Positions 37,835 to 48,439 of a stretch of 64,000 nt of DNA are shown here, one piece after another (the stretch's first letter is position 1; each line of letters starts with the position of its first letter). This DNA comes from Prescottella defluvii (lineage in GTDB: Bacteria; Actinomycetota; Actinomycetes; Mycobacteriales; Mycobacteriaceae): assembly GCA_029690005.1 (NCBI GenBank), contig CP121458.1, positions 3,534,001 to 3,598,000 on the forward strand, written 5' to 3'. The notes beneath the pieces are model-generated. The model did not search any database, was not told the DNA's origin, and worked only from the letters and a program-made list of their open reading frames with translations. The position numbers and the translations under genes are program-made.

Positions 37835-39487
37835 TTACGTGACGTTGTAGAACGATTCGATGTTCTCGTGCAGCTTCTTGTACATCGGCGGGGCCTCGAG
37901 GCGTCGGTGACGACTTCGATGTACGCGGCGCCGTCGGCCTGCTCGGCCGCCCTCAGCGCCTTGTCGAGCTCGCCGCAGGTGCCGGCACGGGCGGTGAACC
38001 AACCCTCGCAGCCCATCGCATGAGGAACCTCCACGTAGTTCCAGGCGGCGATGCTCGTTGTAGGCGATCGCCTCGTCCTTGCACAGCATTCGCTCGCTGA
38101 GGTATCCGGAGTTGTTGAGCACGAACACAATCGGGCGCAGTCCACGCCAGCCGAACTGGCCGATCTCCTGAGCGGTCATCTGGTGAGAACCTTCGCCGGT
38201 GACCAGGACGATTCGCCGCCCCGGGGCGCCGACCGCCGCGCCGAAAGCCGCCGGAGTCGCCCAACCGATCGACGCCCGCAGGGTCTGGTTGTGAAACTCC
38301 GCACCCGCGGGCATCTGTGCGAACGTCAAACCCAGCGAGGAGGTTCCGGTGTCGGTCATGATCACGTCGTCGGGCGGAAGAAGCCGGCCAGGCGCGGATA
38401 GAGAGCGTCGGCGGTGATCGCGTCGTCGCCATCGCCGGTGACCGGCCCTAGCGTCCCGGGGTGCGATATCCGGTCGTCGAAAACTCTTGCCGGTGCGCCG
38501 CGACAGGTGCGCGAGGATGTCGACCATCTCCACGTTCCGGTACACCGCCGAACCCGACGGTGGTGCGGTGATGGTCGATGGTGATCGTCTTTCCCGGGTC
38601 CAGTCGAACGGTGCGCCCCGCGGTGTTTCCATCGGTCAACATCGCGCCGATCATCACCACGGCGTCACACGATTCGACGAACGCGCGCACCGGTTCGCCC
38701 GATCAGCCGGCCGACGTACACGCCGATGTAGTTCGGCGGTTCTCCCCCAGCACCGACTTGTCGCCGAACATCGTCGCGAAGGGCAGGCCCGCGGCGTCGA
38801 CGAACGCCGCGACCGCATCCTGCAGACCCAGCCGCCTGACCAGGACCCGGGCAGCACACATGCCTGGCCGGCGTTGTCCAGTGCCGCGTTCACCGCGTCG
38901 GTGGCCGCAGCCAGCGCCTCGGGATCGCTGGTCGGCGCAGCTGGGCGCGGGCCCGTTCGCCAGGACGGGCATTGCAGCGACATCGCCTGGTATCGCCATG
39001 TAGACCGGCCGACGGTGGTACAGCGCCGCGTCGATCAGCCGTTCGGTTTCGGACGCCACGTTCTGCGGGGTGATGATCGCGCTCGCGCACACGATGGGCT
39101 CCGCCATCTTGTGGAACAGGTCGAATTCCCCGTTGCCCAGTGTGTGGTGCACCAGCGCCCGAGCCTCCTGCGTCGCCAGGTTGGGTGCGCCGACCAGATG
39201 GAACACCGCAAGATGTTCGGCGTACGAGCCCGCGATGCCACTCATTGCGGCCAGTTCGCCCACACCGAAGGTGGTACACACCGCGCCGATACGGCGCATC
39301 CGCGCGTACCCGTCAGCGGCGTAGGCGGCGTTGAGCTCGTTGCTGCATCCGACCCGAATTGATCGTCGGATGCTCGACGATCGCGTCGTTGACGGGGAAA
39401 CGCGTAATCCCCTGCCACACCGAAGATGTCGCCGACCCCGATTTCCTGAGTTGCCCCGAAGACGTATTGGATGACGGTCCCGGCCAT
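37835..39487 (-). CDS. thiamine-diphosphate 2-oxoacid decarboxylase (PDC/IPDC family)
   Basis: A pyruvate/indolepyruvate/phenylpyruvate decarboxylase of about 550 residues. The N-terminal Pyr domain has GDIFGVAGDYAFPVNDAIVE, HPTI and NELNAAYAADGYARM with the catalytic Glu. The middle domain has RPVYMAIPGDVAAMPVLANG. The PP domain has DTGTSSLGLTFAQMP and the cofactor motif GEGSHQMTAQEIGQFGWRGL followed by PIVFVLNNSGYLSERML. Magnesium/diphosphate motifs are usually GDG(S/A)...NN; here the middle residue is Glu. Phase changes near 39360, 38960, 38740, 38470, 38390 and 38060. It converges on the oxoprolinase gene. Catabolic Ehrlich-type or auxin-related roles are possible. Confidence 0.75.
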
Positions 39488-39578
39488 GGATCGATTGTCG
39501 ATGATGGTTGTCGTTCTTGACAATGGTGATCGTTGGGTGTGTGGTGTGTAAAACGCAGGTCAAACGCGGAGCGGGCTG

Positions 39579-39734
39579 ATGACGACGATGGGCACAGGAC
39601 TGACGGTGGTCGGATTCTCGAATCGGATCCATGTGTCGACGTATCTCGGGATCGCTTGCCTGACCATCGGGCTGATGCTCATCCTGCTCGGTGCGCTCGA
39701 CGTCGGTCTGGGCGGGCGTCGCCACTGGTTCTGA
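39579..39734 (+). CDS. 51-residue membrane peptide
   Basis: ATG 39579 opens MTTMGTGLTVVGFSNRIHVS, then one strongly hydrophobic helix TYLGIACLTIGLMLILLGAL, then DVGLGGRRHWF. A short basic C-terminus and a single helix suggest a small inner-membrane protein. It is divergent from the decarboxylase and converges on the response regulator gene. The upstream AGCGGGCTG is a poor ribosome binding site, so confidence is moderate. Confidence 0.45.
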   Translation: MTTMGTGLTVVGFSNRIHVSTYLGIACLTIGLMLILLGALDVGLGGRRHWF

Positions 39735-39752
39735 GAATCTCTGCGGCGGGCG

Positions 39753-40419
39753 TCAGGGAGTCAGGCCGATCTCGTAGGCGTAAATGACGGCGTGGACTCG
39801 GTTTCGTAGGTCCAACTTCGCCAGGATGCTGCCGACGTGGGTCTTCACGGTGACCTCGGATACCACCAGCTTCTCGGCGATCTCCGTGTTCGACAGGCCC
39901 CGCGCCACCTCCAGCAGTACCTCGTTCTCCCGGCGGTGAGCCGTCCGAGGGCGCCGGGAAGCGGGGCGGTGGCCGCCTCCCGGACATCCCGGGAGTCGCG
40001 TCGCACTGGACGTCGAGGAGCAGACGAGCGACCCGTGGCGATACGACCGCGTCGCCGCCGGCCACCGAACGGATGGCTCGGGCCAGCTCGTCGACCGGGA
40101 CGTCCTTGAGCACGAATCCGCTGGCACCGGCGCGCAGTGCGGAGAAGGCGTACTCGTCGAGGTCGAAGGTGGTCAGGATGAGTACCCGGGCCGCGGAGTC
40201 GCGGGCCACGATCTGCCGGGTGGCGTCGATGCCGTCGAGCCCGGGCACGCGGACGTCCATCAGGATGACGTCCGGTCGAGTTCGGTGGTCATCCGGACGG
40301 CTTCGGAACCGTCCTGCGCCTCTCCGACGATGTCGATGCGTCGTCGGTCTCCTGAGAATCATCCGGAATCCCGTGCGGACGAGCGCCTGGTCGTCGACCA
40401 GGAGGACGCGGATACTCAT
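39753..40419 (-). CDS. NarL/FixJ-family response regulator
   Basis: Receiver domain MSIRVLLVDDQALVRTGFRM with phospho-acceptor in PDVILMDVRVPGLDGIDATR, Thr/Lys positions in VLILTTFDLDEYAFSALRAG and GFVLKDVPVDELARAI. After phase changes near 40300 and 40010, the LuxR helix-turn-helix RENEVLLEVARGLSNTEIAE and LVVSEVTVKTHVGSILAKLD completes about 220 residues. The start overlaps the kinase stop by ATGA (40416-40419), so kinase and regulator are co-translated partners. Confidence 0.8.
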
Positions 40420-41768
40420 CGGGCGCCTCCGCGCTCGGTGGACGACAATCCGGCTCGCGACCTGCGTGATGTGTCCGTGGGCAACGGCAGGTGAGCGTGG
40501 ACGCGCCATCCACCGGCGGCGTCGGCCGGACGCTCACCGTCCCGTCGTAGACGGCCGCTCGCTCCCTCATTCCGGTCACGCCGTGCCCGCCTGTCGTGGA
40601 GGGGTCTGTGCACGGGTCGGCTGGCGGGGCCCCGTCGTCGTACACGTCCACCGACACGGAGTCGATTCGGCAGTCGACGACGACGCGGACGCGGGCGGCG
40701 CCGACGGCGTGTTTGAGCGTGTTGGTGAGCGCTTCCTGGCGCGATGCGATACACCGTGAGCTCGGCTCCCGGTGCGATGGCGCCGGGCGTTGCCGGTGAC
40801 GATCGCGTCGGCGGAACGCCCGGTCGCCCGCACCTGATCCAGCAGCGCGTCGATCTGGGCGATGCCGGGCTGCGGCTGACGGGTCTGTGGCGCAGTTCTC
40901 GGTGCGCAGGACGCCGAGGAGACGGCGCACGTCGTCGAGCGCCTGGCGCCCGGTCCTCGACACCTGCCGCATCGCCGCGGCGGCCCGTTCCGGCTCGCGT
41001 GCCTGTTTGAGGGCGGCGCCCTCGGAGAGGGTCACCATGACCAGGAGACTGTGGGCGACGACGTCGTGCATCTCCCGGGCGATGCGCGTACGTTCCTCCG
41101 CGGCGGCGATGAGCGTCTGCTGGTCGCGTTCACGTTCGAGCTGTTCGGCACGCTGGTTGAGTGCGTTCACGACGTTTCGACGATTACGCACGTTCACGCC
41201 CAGCAGGAGGCCGGCCAGGACCGGACCGGACAGCAGGACGAACATCTCGGACCAGTGCAGTGCCAGTGGCCAACGGACGGCGGCCAGCAACGCGCCCGCC
41301 TCGACGACGCCCGCCGCCAGCAGCGCGACCCGGAGTGGATACCGGCTCGCGACGGTGTACAGGTAGACCAGCAGGGTCACATCGGCCGCGAGCTCCACAC
41401 CGACGAACCACTGGGCCAACGCCGCCGCGGACGCGAATACGAAGGCCGACAGCGGGAATCGTCGGCGCCAGGATCAGCGGAACCACCAGAAACGCACTGA
41501 AGAGCAGGTACGTGCCGAACTGTGCCGAGTTGTGTCGGGCGTGATACGCCAGCTGGGGCGCCGCGCACGCCGCCATCGTCAGGGCCACCACGACATCGGC
41601 CGTGGCGGGGTGGCGGGCGATGAATGTCCGCACTTGCCCGTAGGCGACTTCGAACCGGCCCGGCGCCGATGCTCGCGCGGCGTCCGACACCCATGCCCGC
41701 CACCACGCACCCGCGTGCCCACCCCACGTCGCTCGACGGGGTCGGCCCCGCGTTCCCGGTGCAGTCAT
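40416..41768 (-). CDS. NarL-type sensor histidine kinase
   Basis: About 450 residues. The N-terminal membrane domain has four to six segments (TADVVVALTMAACAAPQLA, TYLLFSAFLVVPLILAPTIP, ADVTLLVYLYTVASRYPL, VALLAAGVVEAGALLAAV). The HisKA_3 phospho-acceptor lies in AEERTRIAREMHDVVAHSLL, and the HATPase domain has RQEALTNTLKHAVGAARVRV and GGHGVTGMRERAAVYDGTVS. Phase changes near 41460, 40880, 40800, 40750 and 40520. ATGA overlaps both with the upstream membrane gene (41765-41768) and with the downstream regulator indicate a three-gene operon. Stimulus unknown; the lack of an extracytoplasmic domain suggests membrane-stress sensing. Confidence 0.75.
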
Positions 41769-42692
41769 CGGGGCTCCCGTCGACGGTGGATGGGTGACGT
41801 CCGGCGGGCGGACAGCAACACGGTACGGCCCGCTCGGACTCTCGACAGCACCGCGCCGTCGAAGAAGGCCGCAAGGGCCGGCGCCGGGTCCGCCGCAGTG
41901 CCGGCGTTCGCCACCGCGACGACGATGAGCGCGAGCGCCGCCACCGTCGTGAGAACCCGACCCACCCCAGCACTCGCCGGGTGCGCCGATCGGATGCGTC
42001 GACGCGCACGAATCGCGTCCACGACAGCGCACTCAGGCCGAGGAGGACGGCGGCCGCGCACGCGGCGATCACGGCCATCACGGCGTGGTAGTCGCCGAAG
42101 TCGCCGATCATCGCCTCGAGGGCGGGCGTCCGCTGCCCGTCGGCGAGGCGTTGTCCGATCTGGTCGACGGTGTCGGCGAGAGCTCCCCGCGTTCGCCGAC
42201 CGGAAGCAGCGACAGCAGCGACGAGAACGGCACCATCGCGCCCTGGATGTTGGCCATGACCGCGGCCGCCGAGACCACCGCGAGCATCGCGGTGAACACG
42301 CCCGCGGTCACGAGGACCGCTCGGCGGCCCGCGCCGAGGTCGCCGGACGTCACGTATCTCCTTCCGAGCAGAATCCCGAACGCGGCGACCGTGGCCAGCG
42401 CGAGCGTCGCGACGACGGCCTTGACCACGTGGAAGTGCGCCCAGTAGTCGACGACGGCCTGTAGCCCCGGGGACATGTCCGAACCGCCGGAAGCCCAGTA
42501 GTCGACGAACGCAACTCGGGCGGCGGCGACGAGGTCGCCCTGGCTGCCGAAGGAGCGACCTGACCAGGCCGAGGCCAGGACGGGTGGGGCCGCGACGAAC
42601 GCGGTGACGAGGATGACGGAGACGGCGGCGAGTGCCGCGAGCACCCGACCGGAGACGGCGGCGGGTTGCGACGGTAAGGCGCTGTTGTGCAA
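41765..42692 (-). CDS. membrane protein of the two-component operon
   Basis: Membrane segments VLAALAAVSVILVTAFVAAP, VVKAVVATLALATVAAFGIL, AVLVTAGVFTAMLAVVSAAA, AVMAVIAACAAAVLLGLSAL and RVLTTVAALALIVVAVANAG alternate with extracytoplasmic loops (SFGSQGDLVAAARVAFVDYW; QIGQRLADGQRTPALEAMIG). About 305 residues. It starts at TTG 42692 behind GAAGGA and shows phase changes near 42180 and 41960. No family recognised. Its stop overlaps the kinase start, so it may act as the kinase's sensory or output partner. Confidence 0.6.
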
Positions 42693-42843
42693 GGGGTTTC
42701 CTTCGGTAAGGCACTGATCGGGGACGGTGAACGGGTCGGCGGGTAGTCAGCGTATGAACCGGCGCGCCGGAATTCGTCGGGCCGCGGGAGGAACTTTCGC
42801 CGCCCCGGCCCTCCGCCTCCGGTAGGAGATCTCCACCTTGCGG

Positions 42844-44420
42844 ATGACGCCGTCTGCGCCACTCGATGCGTGGAACAATGGCGCTGTGACTCGCACGAGT
42901 GATCGGCTGAAGGGTCTCGTCGAGGCGTTGCTGGATGTCACGTCGGGTCTCGAGTTGCCTGATACGCTGCGCCGCGTCGCCGCCGCGGGGATGCGGCTGA
43001 CCGGGGCGGGGTACGGCGCGGTCACTGTTCGGGACGAAAGTGGCACCGGACTGTCGCGGTGCGTGTACGAGGGAGCCGACGAACCGAGTCGACGTCCGTC
43101 GCCGGACGGGTACCGGTGGGGCACCCGCCGCTGCGCACCGCCCTCGAAGTGCCGATCCTGGTGCGCGGACGGATGTTCGGGAATCTGTACCTGACCGACA
43201 AGCGGCACGGCGCGTCGTTCGGCGCCGACGACGAGACCGTCGTGCGCGCGCTGGCGTCCGCCGCCGGCGTCGCGATCGACAACGCCCGCCTCTACGACCA
43301 ATCGCGGGTGCGTCGGCGGCGGCTCGAAGGCGTTGCAGGACGTCAGTACCGAGTTGCTGGCGGGTGGCGATCCGGACCGAGCGCTGCAGCTGGTGGCCGA
43401 CCGCGCACTCGAGCTCACCGACTCCGATCAGTCGTTCCTGGCGATGCCGGCCGATCCGGATGAACCGGACGACGATGTGGACGAACTGGTGATCGCGGTG
43501 GCGTCGGGGCCGGAGTCGGCGCGCGCGATCGGCCGCCACCTTCCCGTGATGCGTTCGAGTACCCGGTCGGGCGTTCCGGATGCGTACGCCGAGCAGTTCC
43601 GACCGTCTCGAGTACGCCCCGTTCGACCGCGCGCTCGATGCGTTCGGTCCGGCTCTGATCGTTCCGCTCCGGGCGGCGGGCGGTGTCACCGGCGTCCTCG
43701 TGACGATGCGGCGGCGCGGGCGTCCGGCGTTCGACGCGGACCAGTTGGCGCTGATGACGTCGTTCGCGGACCAGGCGGCGTTGGCGTTGCGGTTGGCCGC
43801 CGCGCAGCGGGAGAAGATCGAGCTGGACCTGCTGGCAGACCGGGACCGGATCGCACGCGACCTGCACGACCGCGTGATCCAGCGGCTGTTCGCGGCCGGT
43901 TTGTCGCTGCACGGCACATTGTCGCGTCTCGAGTCGCCGGCTCTGCGCGACCGGATCGATTCGACGATCGACGAGTTGCAGACCGTCATCGGCGACATCC
44001 GCACGGCGATTTTCGATCTGCACGACGGTTCGGGTGAACCTGCGCCCCTCGGGCAGCGGGTGCGGCGCGCCGTCGCGGACCTGACCGCGAACTGTTCGAT
44101 GGGCACGGACGTTCGATCGCGGGGTCCGCTGGCGGAGCCTGTCGCCGGTCGTCGCCGACCATGTCGAGGCGGTGGTGCGGGAGGCGGTGGCCAATGCGGT
44201 TCGGCACTCGGGCGCCGATTCCGTGCGCATCGTCGTCGATGTCGGTGACCGGGTGACGGTCGAGGTCGTCGACGACGGATCCGGTATCGGGGAGCCCGTC
44301 GAGCGCAGCGGTCTGGCCGATCTCGTCGGCGCGAGCGGAGGAGGTCGGGGGACGTTCGAGCGCGGTTCGAGCGCCGCCGGCGGGACGCGGATCGTGTGGT
44401 CGGCACCCGTGGCGGATTGA
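42844..44420 (+). CDS. devS: DevS/DosS-like GAF sensor histidine kinase
   Basis: The domain order is that of mycobacterial DevS/DosT: GAF-A (TRTSDRLKGLVEALLDVTSG, GAGYGAVTVRDESGTGLSRC, GHPPLRTALEVPILVRGRMF, GNLYLTDKRHGASFGADD), GAF-B (ALQDVSTELLAGGDPDRALQ to LALMTSFADQAALALRLAAA), HisKA_3 (DRDRIARDLHDRVIQRLFAA) and HATPase (EAVVREAVANAVRHSGADSV, VVDDGSGIG). The His in HPPLRT lines up with the segment of DevS that supplies the haem ligand, from memory. At least four phase changes (near 43085, 43330, 43600 and 44130). About 520 residues. It likely senses O2/NO/CO or redox and phosphorylates the DevR-like protein at 56032. Confidence 0.8.
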
Positions 44421-44435
44421 GCGGAGGGACAGGGC

Positions 44436-46920
44436 ATGGTGGCGGTCGGTGCGGCGGTCGATTCCGATTGCGAGCTGTGCGCGCTGACGGCGGCAGCGGG
44501 CGAGGCCGGCGAATGGCTGCTGATGTTCACCGGTTTCGATCCGGCGACCGAGGGCCGGCGTGAGGCACTGCTGACCCTCGCGAACGGCTACATGGGCACG
44601 CGCGGAGCGCTGTCGGAGTGCCGTGCGGACGGCGTCCACTACCCGGGTGTGTACGCGGCGGGCTGCTACAACCGGCTGACCTCGATCGTCGACGAGATGC
44701 GGCACGAGGACGAAGCCTGGTCAACCTTCCGGACTGGACCGGAGTGACGTTCCGTGCCGGCGGCGGCGAGCGGTTCTCCCGCAGGCGGATTCGAGTACGA
44801 GCATCATCATGTGGGCCTCGATCTGCGCGGTGGGGTGTTGCTGCGGGAGTCGGTCGTCGTCGATGCGGAGGGACGACGCACCCGGTCGCGTCAGCGCCGT
44901 ATCGTGTCCATGGCGGACCCGCATCTGGCGGCGGTGGACACCGTTGTGCGACCGGAGAACTGGTCGGGCACGCTGGCGCTGCGGTCGACCCTCGACGCGG
45001 ACGTGCGGAACGCGAACGTCCCGGATCTGCTCCGATTTCGCCGACCGGCATCTGACCGAGGTGAGTGCCGGGGGCCTCGGGGACGACATGATCTCGGCTG
45101 CGGGCACAGACCAGTCAGTCGCGGGCGCAGGTCGGCGCAGGCGGCCCGGACCCGCGTGCGGGTGGACGGTTTGGGGGTGGCGGCCGCACATTCGCGCAGA
45201 TCGAGACCGACGCGGCGAGCGACCGACGTCGCGGTGGAGGTGCGGCGTGGTCAGCGGGTGGAGATGGAGAAGATCGTCGCGGCGAACACCTCGCGCGACC
45301 GTGCGATCTCGGAGGCGCTGTCGGCAGCGCAGGAGTCGGCGCACACGTCGCGGGGGTACGAGGACATGCTGGCGGCGCACGTCGAGGCGTGGGACGTGTT
45401 GTGGCGACGGTTCGCGGTGCTCGTTGGACACCGGCGTGCGGTCGCGTCAGGCGGCGAACGTCCACATCTTCCACGTGCTGCAGACGCTGTCGCCGCACAC
45501 CGCCGATCTGGACGTGGGTGTGCCGGCGCGGGGCCTGCACGGGGAGGCGTACCGGGGCCATGTCTTCTGGGACGACCTGTTCGTGTTCCCGCTGCTGAAC
45601 ATGCGGCTGCCGGAGCTCACCCGCGCGCTGCTGCTGTACCGGTACCGACGGCTGCCGCACGCGCGGCGGTCGGCGGCCGCGCAGGGGCTGCGTGGGGCGT
45701 TGATTCCGTGGCAGAGCGGGAGCGACGGGCGGGAGGAGACGCCGCGGGTGTTCTTCAATCCGCGGTCGGGTCGGTGGATGCCGGATCATTCGCGTCGGCA
45801 GTATCACGTGAACCTGGCGGTCGCGTACAACGTGTGGCACTACTGGGAGGCGACGGCCGATCTGGGTTTCCTCGCGGCATTCGGTGCGGAGTTGCTGGTG
45901 GAGAACGCGCGGTTCTGGGCGAGCCTGGCGGTGTACGACCCGGCGACGGACCGGTTCGACATCCGCGGGGTGACGGGCCGGACGAGTTCCACGACGGCTA
46001 CCCGGACCGGCCGGGACAGGGATCGACAACAGCGCATACGTGAACGTGATGATCGCGTGGTCGTTGGCGCGGGCGTTGGACGCCTACCGGATTCTGGGCG
46101 AGAACGAGGACGTGGGGCTGTGGGAACGGCTCGACGTGGACGACGCCGAGCTCGTGTTATGGACCGCCTGCGCCGGCGGCTGCGGTTGTGCTTCCTGGAC
46201 AACGGTCTCCTCGCCCAGTTCGAGGGATACGGTCGCTGGCCGAGCTGGACTGGGCGGGGTACCGGGCGAGGTACGGGAACATCGGCCGGCTGGATCTGAT
46301 CCTGGAGTCCAAGGGCGACAGCTGCATCCGGTATCGGGCGTCCAAGCAGGCGGATGTGTTGATGCTGCTGTACCTGTTCCGGCCGAGGAACTGACGGCGC
46401 TCATCGAGGAACTGGGCTACCCGTTCGATCCGGAGTCGATCCGGCCACCGTCGAGTACTACCTGGCGCGGACCACGCACGGGTCGACGCTCAGTCGTGTC
46501 GCCCATGCGTGGGTGCTCGCACGCGGAAACCGGCGCGGGTCGTGGCAGATGCTCGGCGAGTCGCTCGAGGCGGACCTGTCGGACACCCAGGGCGGGACCA
46601 CGCGGGAAGGGATTCACCTGGGCGCGATGGCGGGGAGCATCGACATCCTGCAGCGCTGCTACACCGGTTTCGACATCCGCGGCGACGTGCTGTGGCTGCA
46701 TCCGCTGCTGCCCGACGAGCTGCGTGTTCTCGAGTTCGACATCCGGTACCGCGATCACTGGATCCATCTACGGTGCGATCACAAGGAGCTGACCGTGTCG
46801 ACCAAGGCGAGTGCGGCCGCGCCGATCCGCATCGACATCCACGGTCGCGAGTACGAGTTGGCGGCCGGCGAGTGGGTGACGGTCGCGGCGGACGAGAACC
46901 GTGAAAGGCGGTGCGCGTGA
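44436..46920 (+). CDS. glycoside hydrolase family 65 phosphorylase
   Basis: A maltose/trehalose/kojibiose-phosphorylase-type enzyme of about 825 residues. Landmarks are LANGYMGTRGALSECRADGV, FEYEHHHVGLDLRGGVLLRE, ARGLHGEAYRGHVFWDDLFV (substrate and phosphate region), LIPWQSGSDGREETP, then VTGPDEFHDGYPDRPGQGID with the general-acid Glu, then SVNIDILQ-type text in LGAMAGSIDILQRCYTGFDI and HPLLPDELRVLEFDIRYRDH. Around nine phase changes (for example near 44720, 45035, 45130, 45430, 45990, 46160 and 46440). It follows devS by 15 bases with GGAGGGAC before the ATG. The M. tuberculosis GH65-containing gene Rv2006 belongs to the DosR regulon. Confidence 0.8.
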
Positions 46921-47821
46921 ACGGGGACGTGGACACAACAGGTGTCGTCGTCGGGGTCGACGAGTCCGACGCGGCGTTCGACGCGTTGGACTGGGCGGCC
47001 CGGGTCGCGGGCATGCGGCACGCTCCGCTGCACGTGGCACACGCACTGCCGACGCCCGGTGTGTACCTGAGCGGGGCGGCCGTCCTGGCGCAGGCGCAGT
47101 TCGACGAGCAGCTGCGGGAGTCGGCGGAACAGGTGACGGCACGGGCCCGTGAGCAGCTGGGCACCGATCATACCGGGGTCGAGTTCACGACCGCGATCTA
47201 TCCGGGCCCGCCGGCATCGGCGTTGCTCGACGTCGGCGCGGACGCCGCGCTGCTGGTGCTCGGCGCGACGGGTGCGGGACGATCGGTGCGGCGCTGGTGG
47301 GGTCGACGGGCCAGCGGGTCGCCAATCACGCGCGGTGCCCGGTGGCGATCTGTCGGGGCGGCCGGGTGCCGGAACGCGATGTGCGGCCGGTGGTGGTGGG
47401 CGTGGACGGCAGCGAGTCGAGTGTGCGGGCGGTGGGGGTGGCGTTCGAGTACGCGGCGCTGTTCGGGGTCCCCTCGAGGCCGTCCACATGTGGGGCCCGG
47501 ATCGGCCGGTCGGACCGGCACGGGCGTTCCGGCTGGTGGACTGGGCGAAGGTGGAGACGGAGGCGCGGGCCGTCCTCGGCGCGGCGGTCGCCGGGTGGGT
47601 CGACGAGTACCCGGACGTCGAGGTCGACGAGCGCCTACGAGCGGAGCAGCCCCGGTCGGGTGCTGATCGAGTACTCGCGGCGGGCGCAGCTGGTCGTGGT
47701 CGGCAGCCGCGGCCGCAGTCGGCTCCGGGGAGTGCTGCTGGGCTCGACGAGTCAGAACCTGCTGCACCACGCGGAGTGCCCGGTCATCGTCTGCCGGGCG
47801 ACCCACGAGATTGCCGAGTGA
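46917..47821 (+). CDS. tandem universal stress protein
   Basis: Two USP domains: VVVGVDESDAAFDALDWAAR to GAALVGSTGQRVANHARCPV, then PVVVGVDGSESSVRAVGVAF to LVVVGSRGRSRLRGVLLGST with SQNLLHHAECPVIVCR. The ATP-binding G-x2-G-x9-G(S/T) motif is present in both (second: GSRGRSRLRGVLLGST). About 300 residues. The GTG start overlaps the GH65 stop (GTGA). Phase changes near 47275, 47475 and 47650. Tandem USPs are prominent members of the mycobacterial DosR regulon. Confidence 0.8.
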
Positions 47822-47865
47822 CGAACGGCCCTGCCCTGTTCCGCGGGATCGGAGTCGAATGGGGT

Positions 47866-47890
47866 GTGCAACCGGTTCCGTCGGTTGCAC
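47866..47890. promoter_or_regulatory. perfect inverted repeat upstream of hsp20
   Basis: GTGCAACCG (47866-47874) and CGGTTGCAC (47882-47890) form a perfect 9-base-pair dyad with a 7-base spacer. It ends 17 bases before the ATG of the Hsp20 gene, overlapping its leader. It is a candidate operator or RNA thermosensor-like hairpin that could occlude the ribosome binding site region. Confidence 0.6.
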
Positions 47891-47907
47891 GACAGCGAGG
47901 AGTGGTC

Positions 47908-48325
47908 ATGTCGAATGTTCCCGCGCGTCGCCGGTCCGTCTTTCCCGACCTGACGGAGTTGTTCGACGCCTTCCCGTGACCGGGTTCCGTCCGCCGTTCG
48001 GCGGCAACCTGATTCGGGTCGAGGATCGGATCGAGGAGGACAAGTACGTGCTCGGCCGAGTTGCCGGGCTCGATCCGGCGAAGGACATCAAGGTCAGTGT
48101 GCAGGACGGTCAGTTGACGATCGAGGCCGAACGGTCGGAGGAGACCTCGGAGGGCGGTCGATCGGAGTTCGCGTACGGCTCGTTCAGCCGAACGGTGTCG
48201 CTGCCGGCCGGTGCGGACGAGGACCAGGTCGAGGCGAGCTACTCGAAGGGCATTCTCGAGGTGACGGTGGGCCTGGTAGCGAAGGAGCACGGCGCCAGCA
48301 CATCGAGGTCAAGCCCGGCGACTGA
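47908..48325 (+). CDS. Hsp20/alpha-crystallin small heat-shock protein
   Basis: MSNVPARRRSVFPDLTELFD resembles the N-terminus of HspX/Acr. The alpha-crystallin domain reads RVEDRIEEDKYVLGRVAGLD, DIKVSVQDGQLTIEAERSEE, SEFAYGSFSRTVSLPAGADE and EASYSKGILEVTVGLV (the I-x-V-like GILEV motif). The tail HIEVKPGD with stop at 48325 is reached after a phase change near 48295; another occurs near 47977. About 138 residues. In M. tuberculosis the homologue (hspX, Rv2031c) is the best-known DosR target. Confidence 0.85.
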
Positions 48326-48337
48326 GCACTATGAGAG

Positions 48338-48434
48338 GTTCACCAATGGCAGTTCGTGCTGGGCTGCTAGCGGATTGGATAGGTTGACCAGTCGGTAATC
48401 ACACTTTAGGAGTCATCCAGATCACGCCGATCTG
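48338..48434. repeat. 97-base intergenic repeat, copy B
   Basis: Gapless match to 30482-30578 at 76 of 97 positions. Its right end overlaps the left arm and most of the right arm of a perfect hairpin (48413-48439). Confidence 0.75.
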
Positions 48435-48439
48435 GATGA
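48413..48439. terminator. hairpin (possible terminator) inside repeat copy B
   Basis: TCATCCAGATC (48413-48423) and GATCTGGATGA (48429-48439) form a perfect 11-base-pair stem with a 5-base loop, 88 bases after the hsp20 stop. A T-rich stretch (CCATTTTGCTTGG) follows soon after. The equivalent position in copy A is only partly palindromic. Confidence 0.6.
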
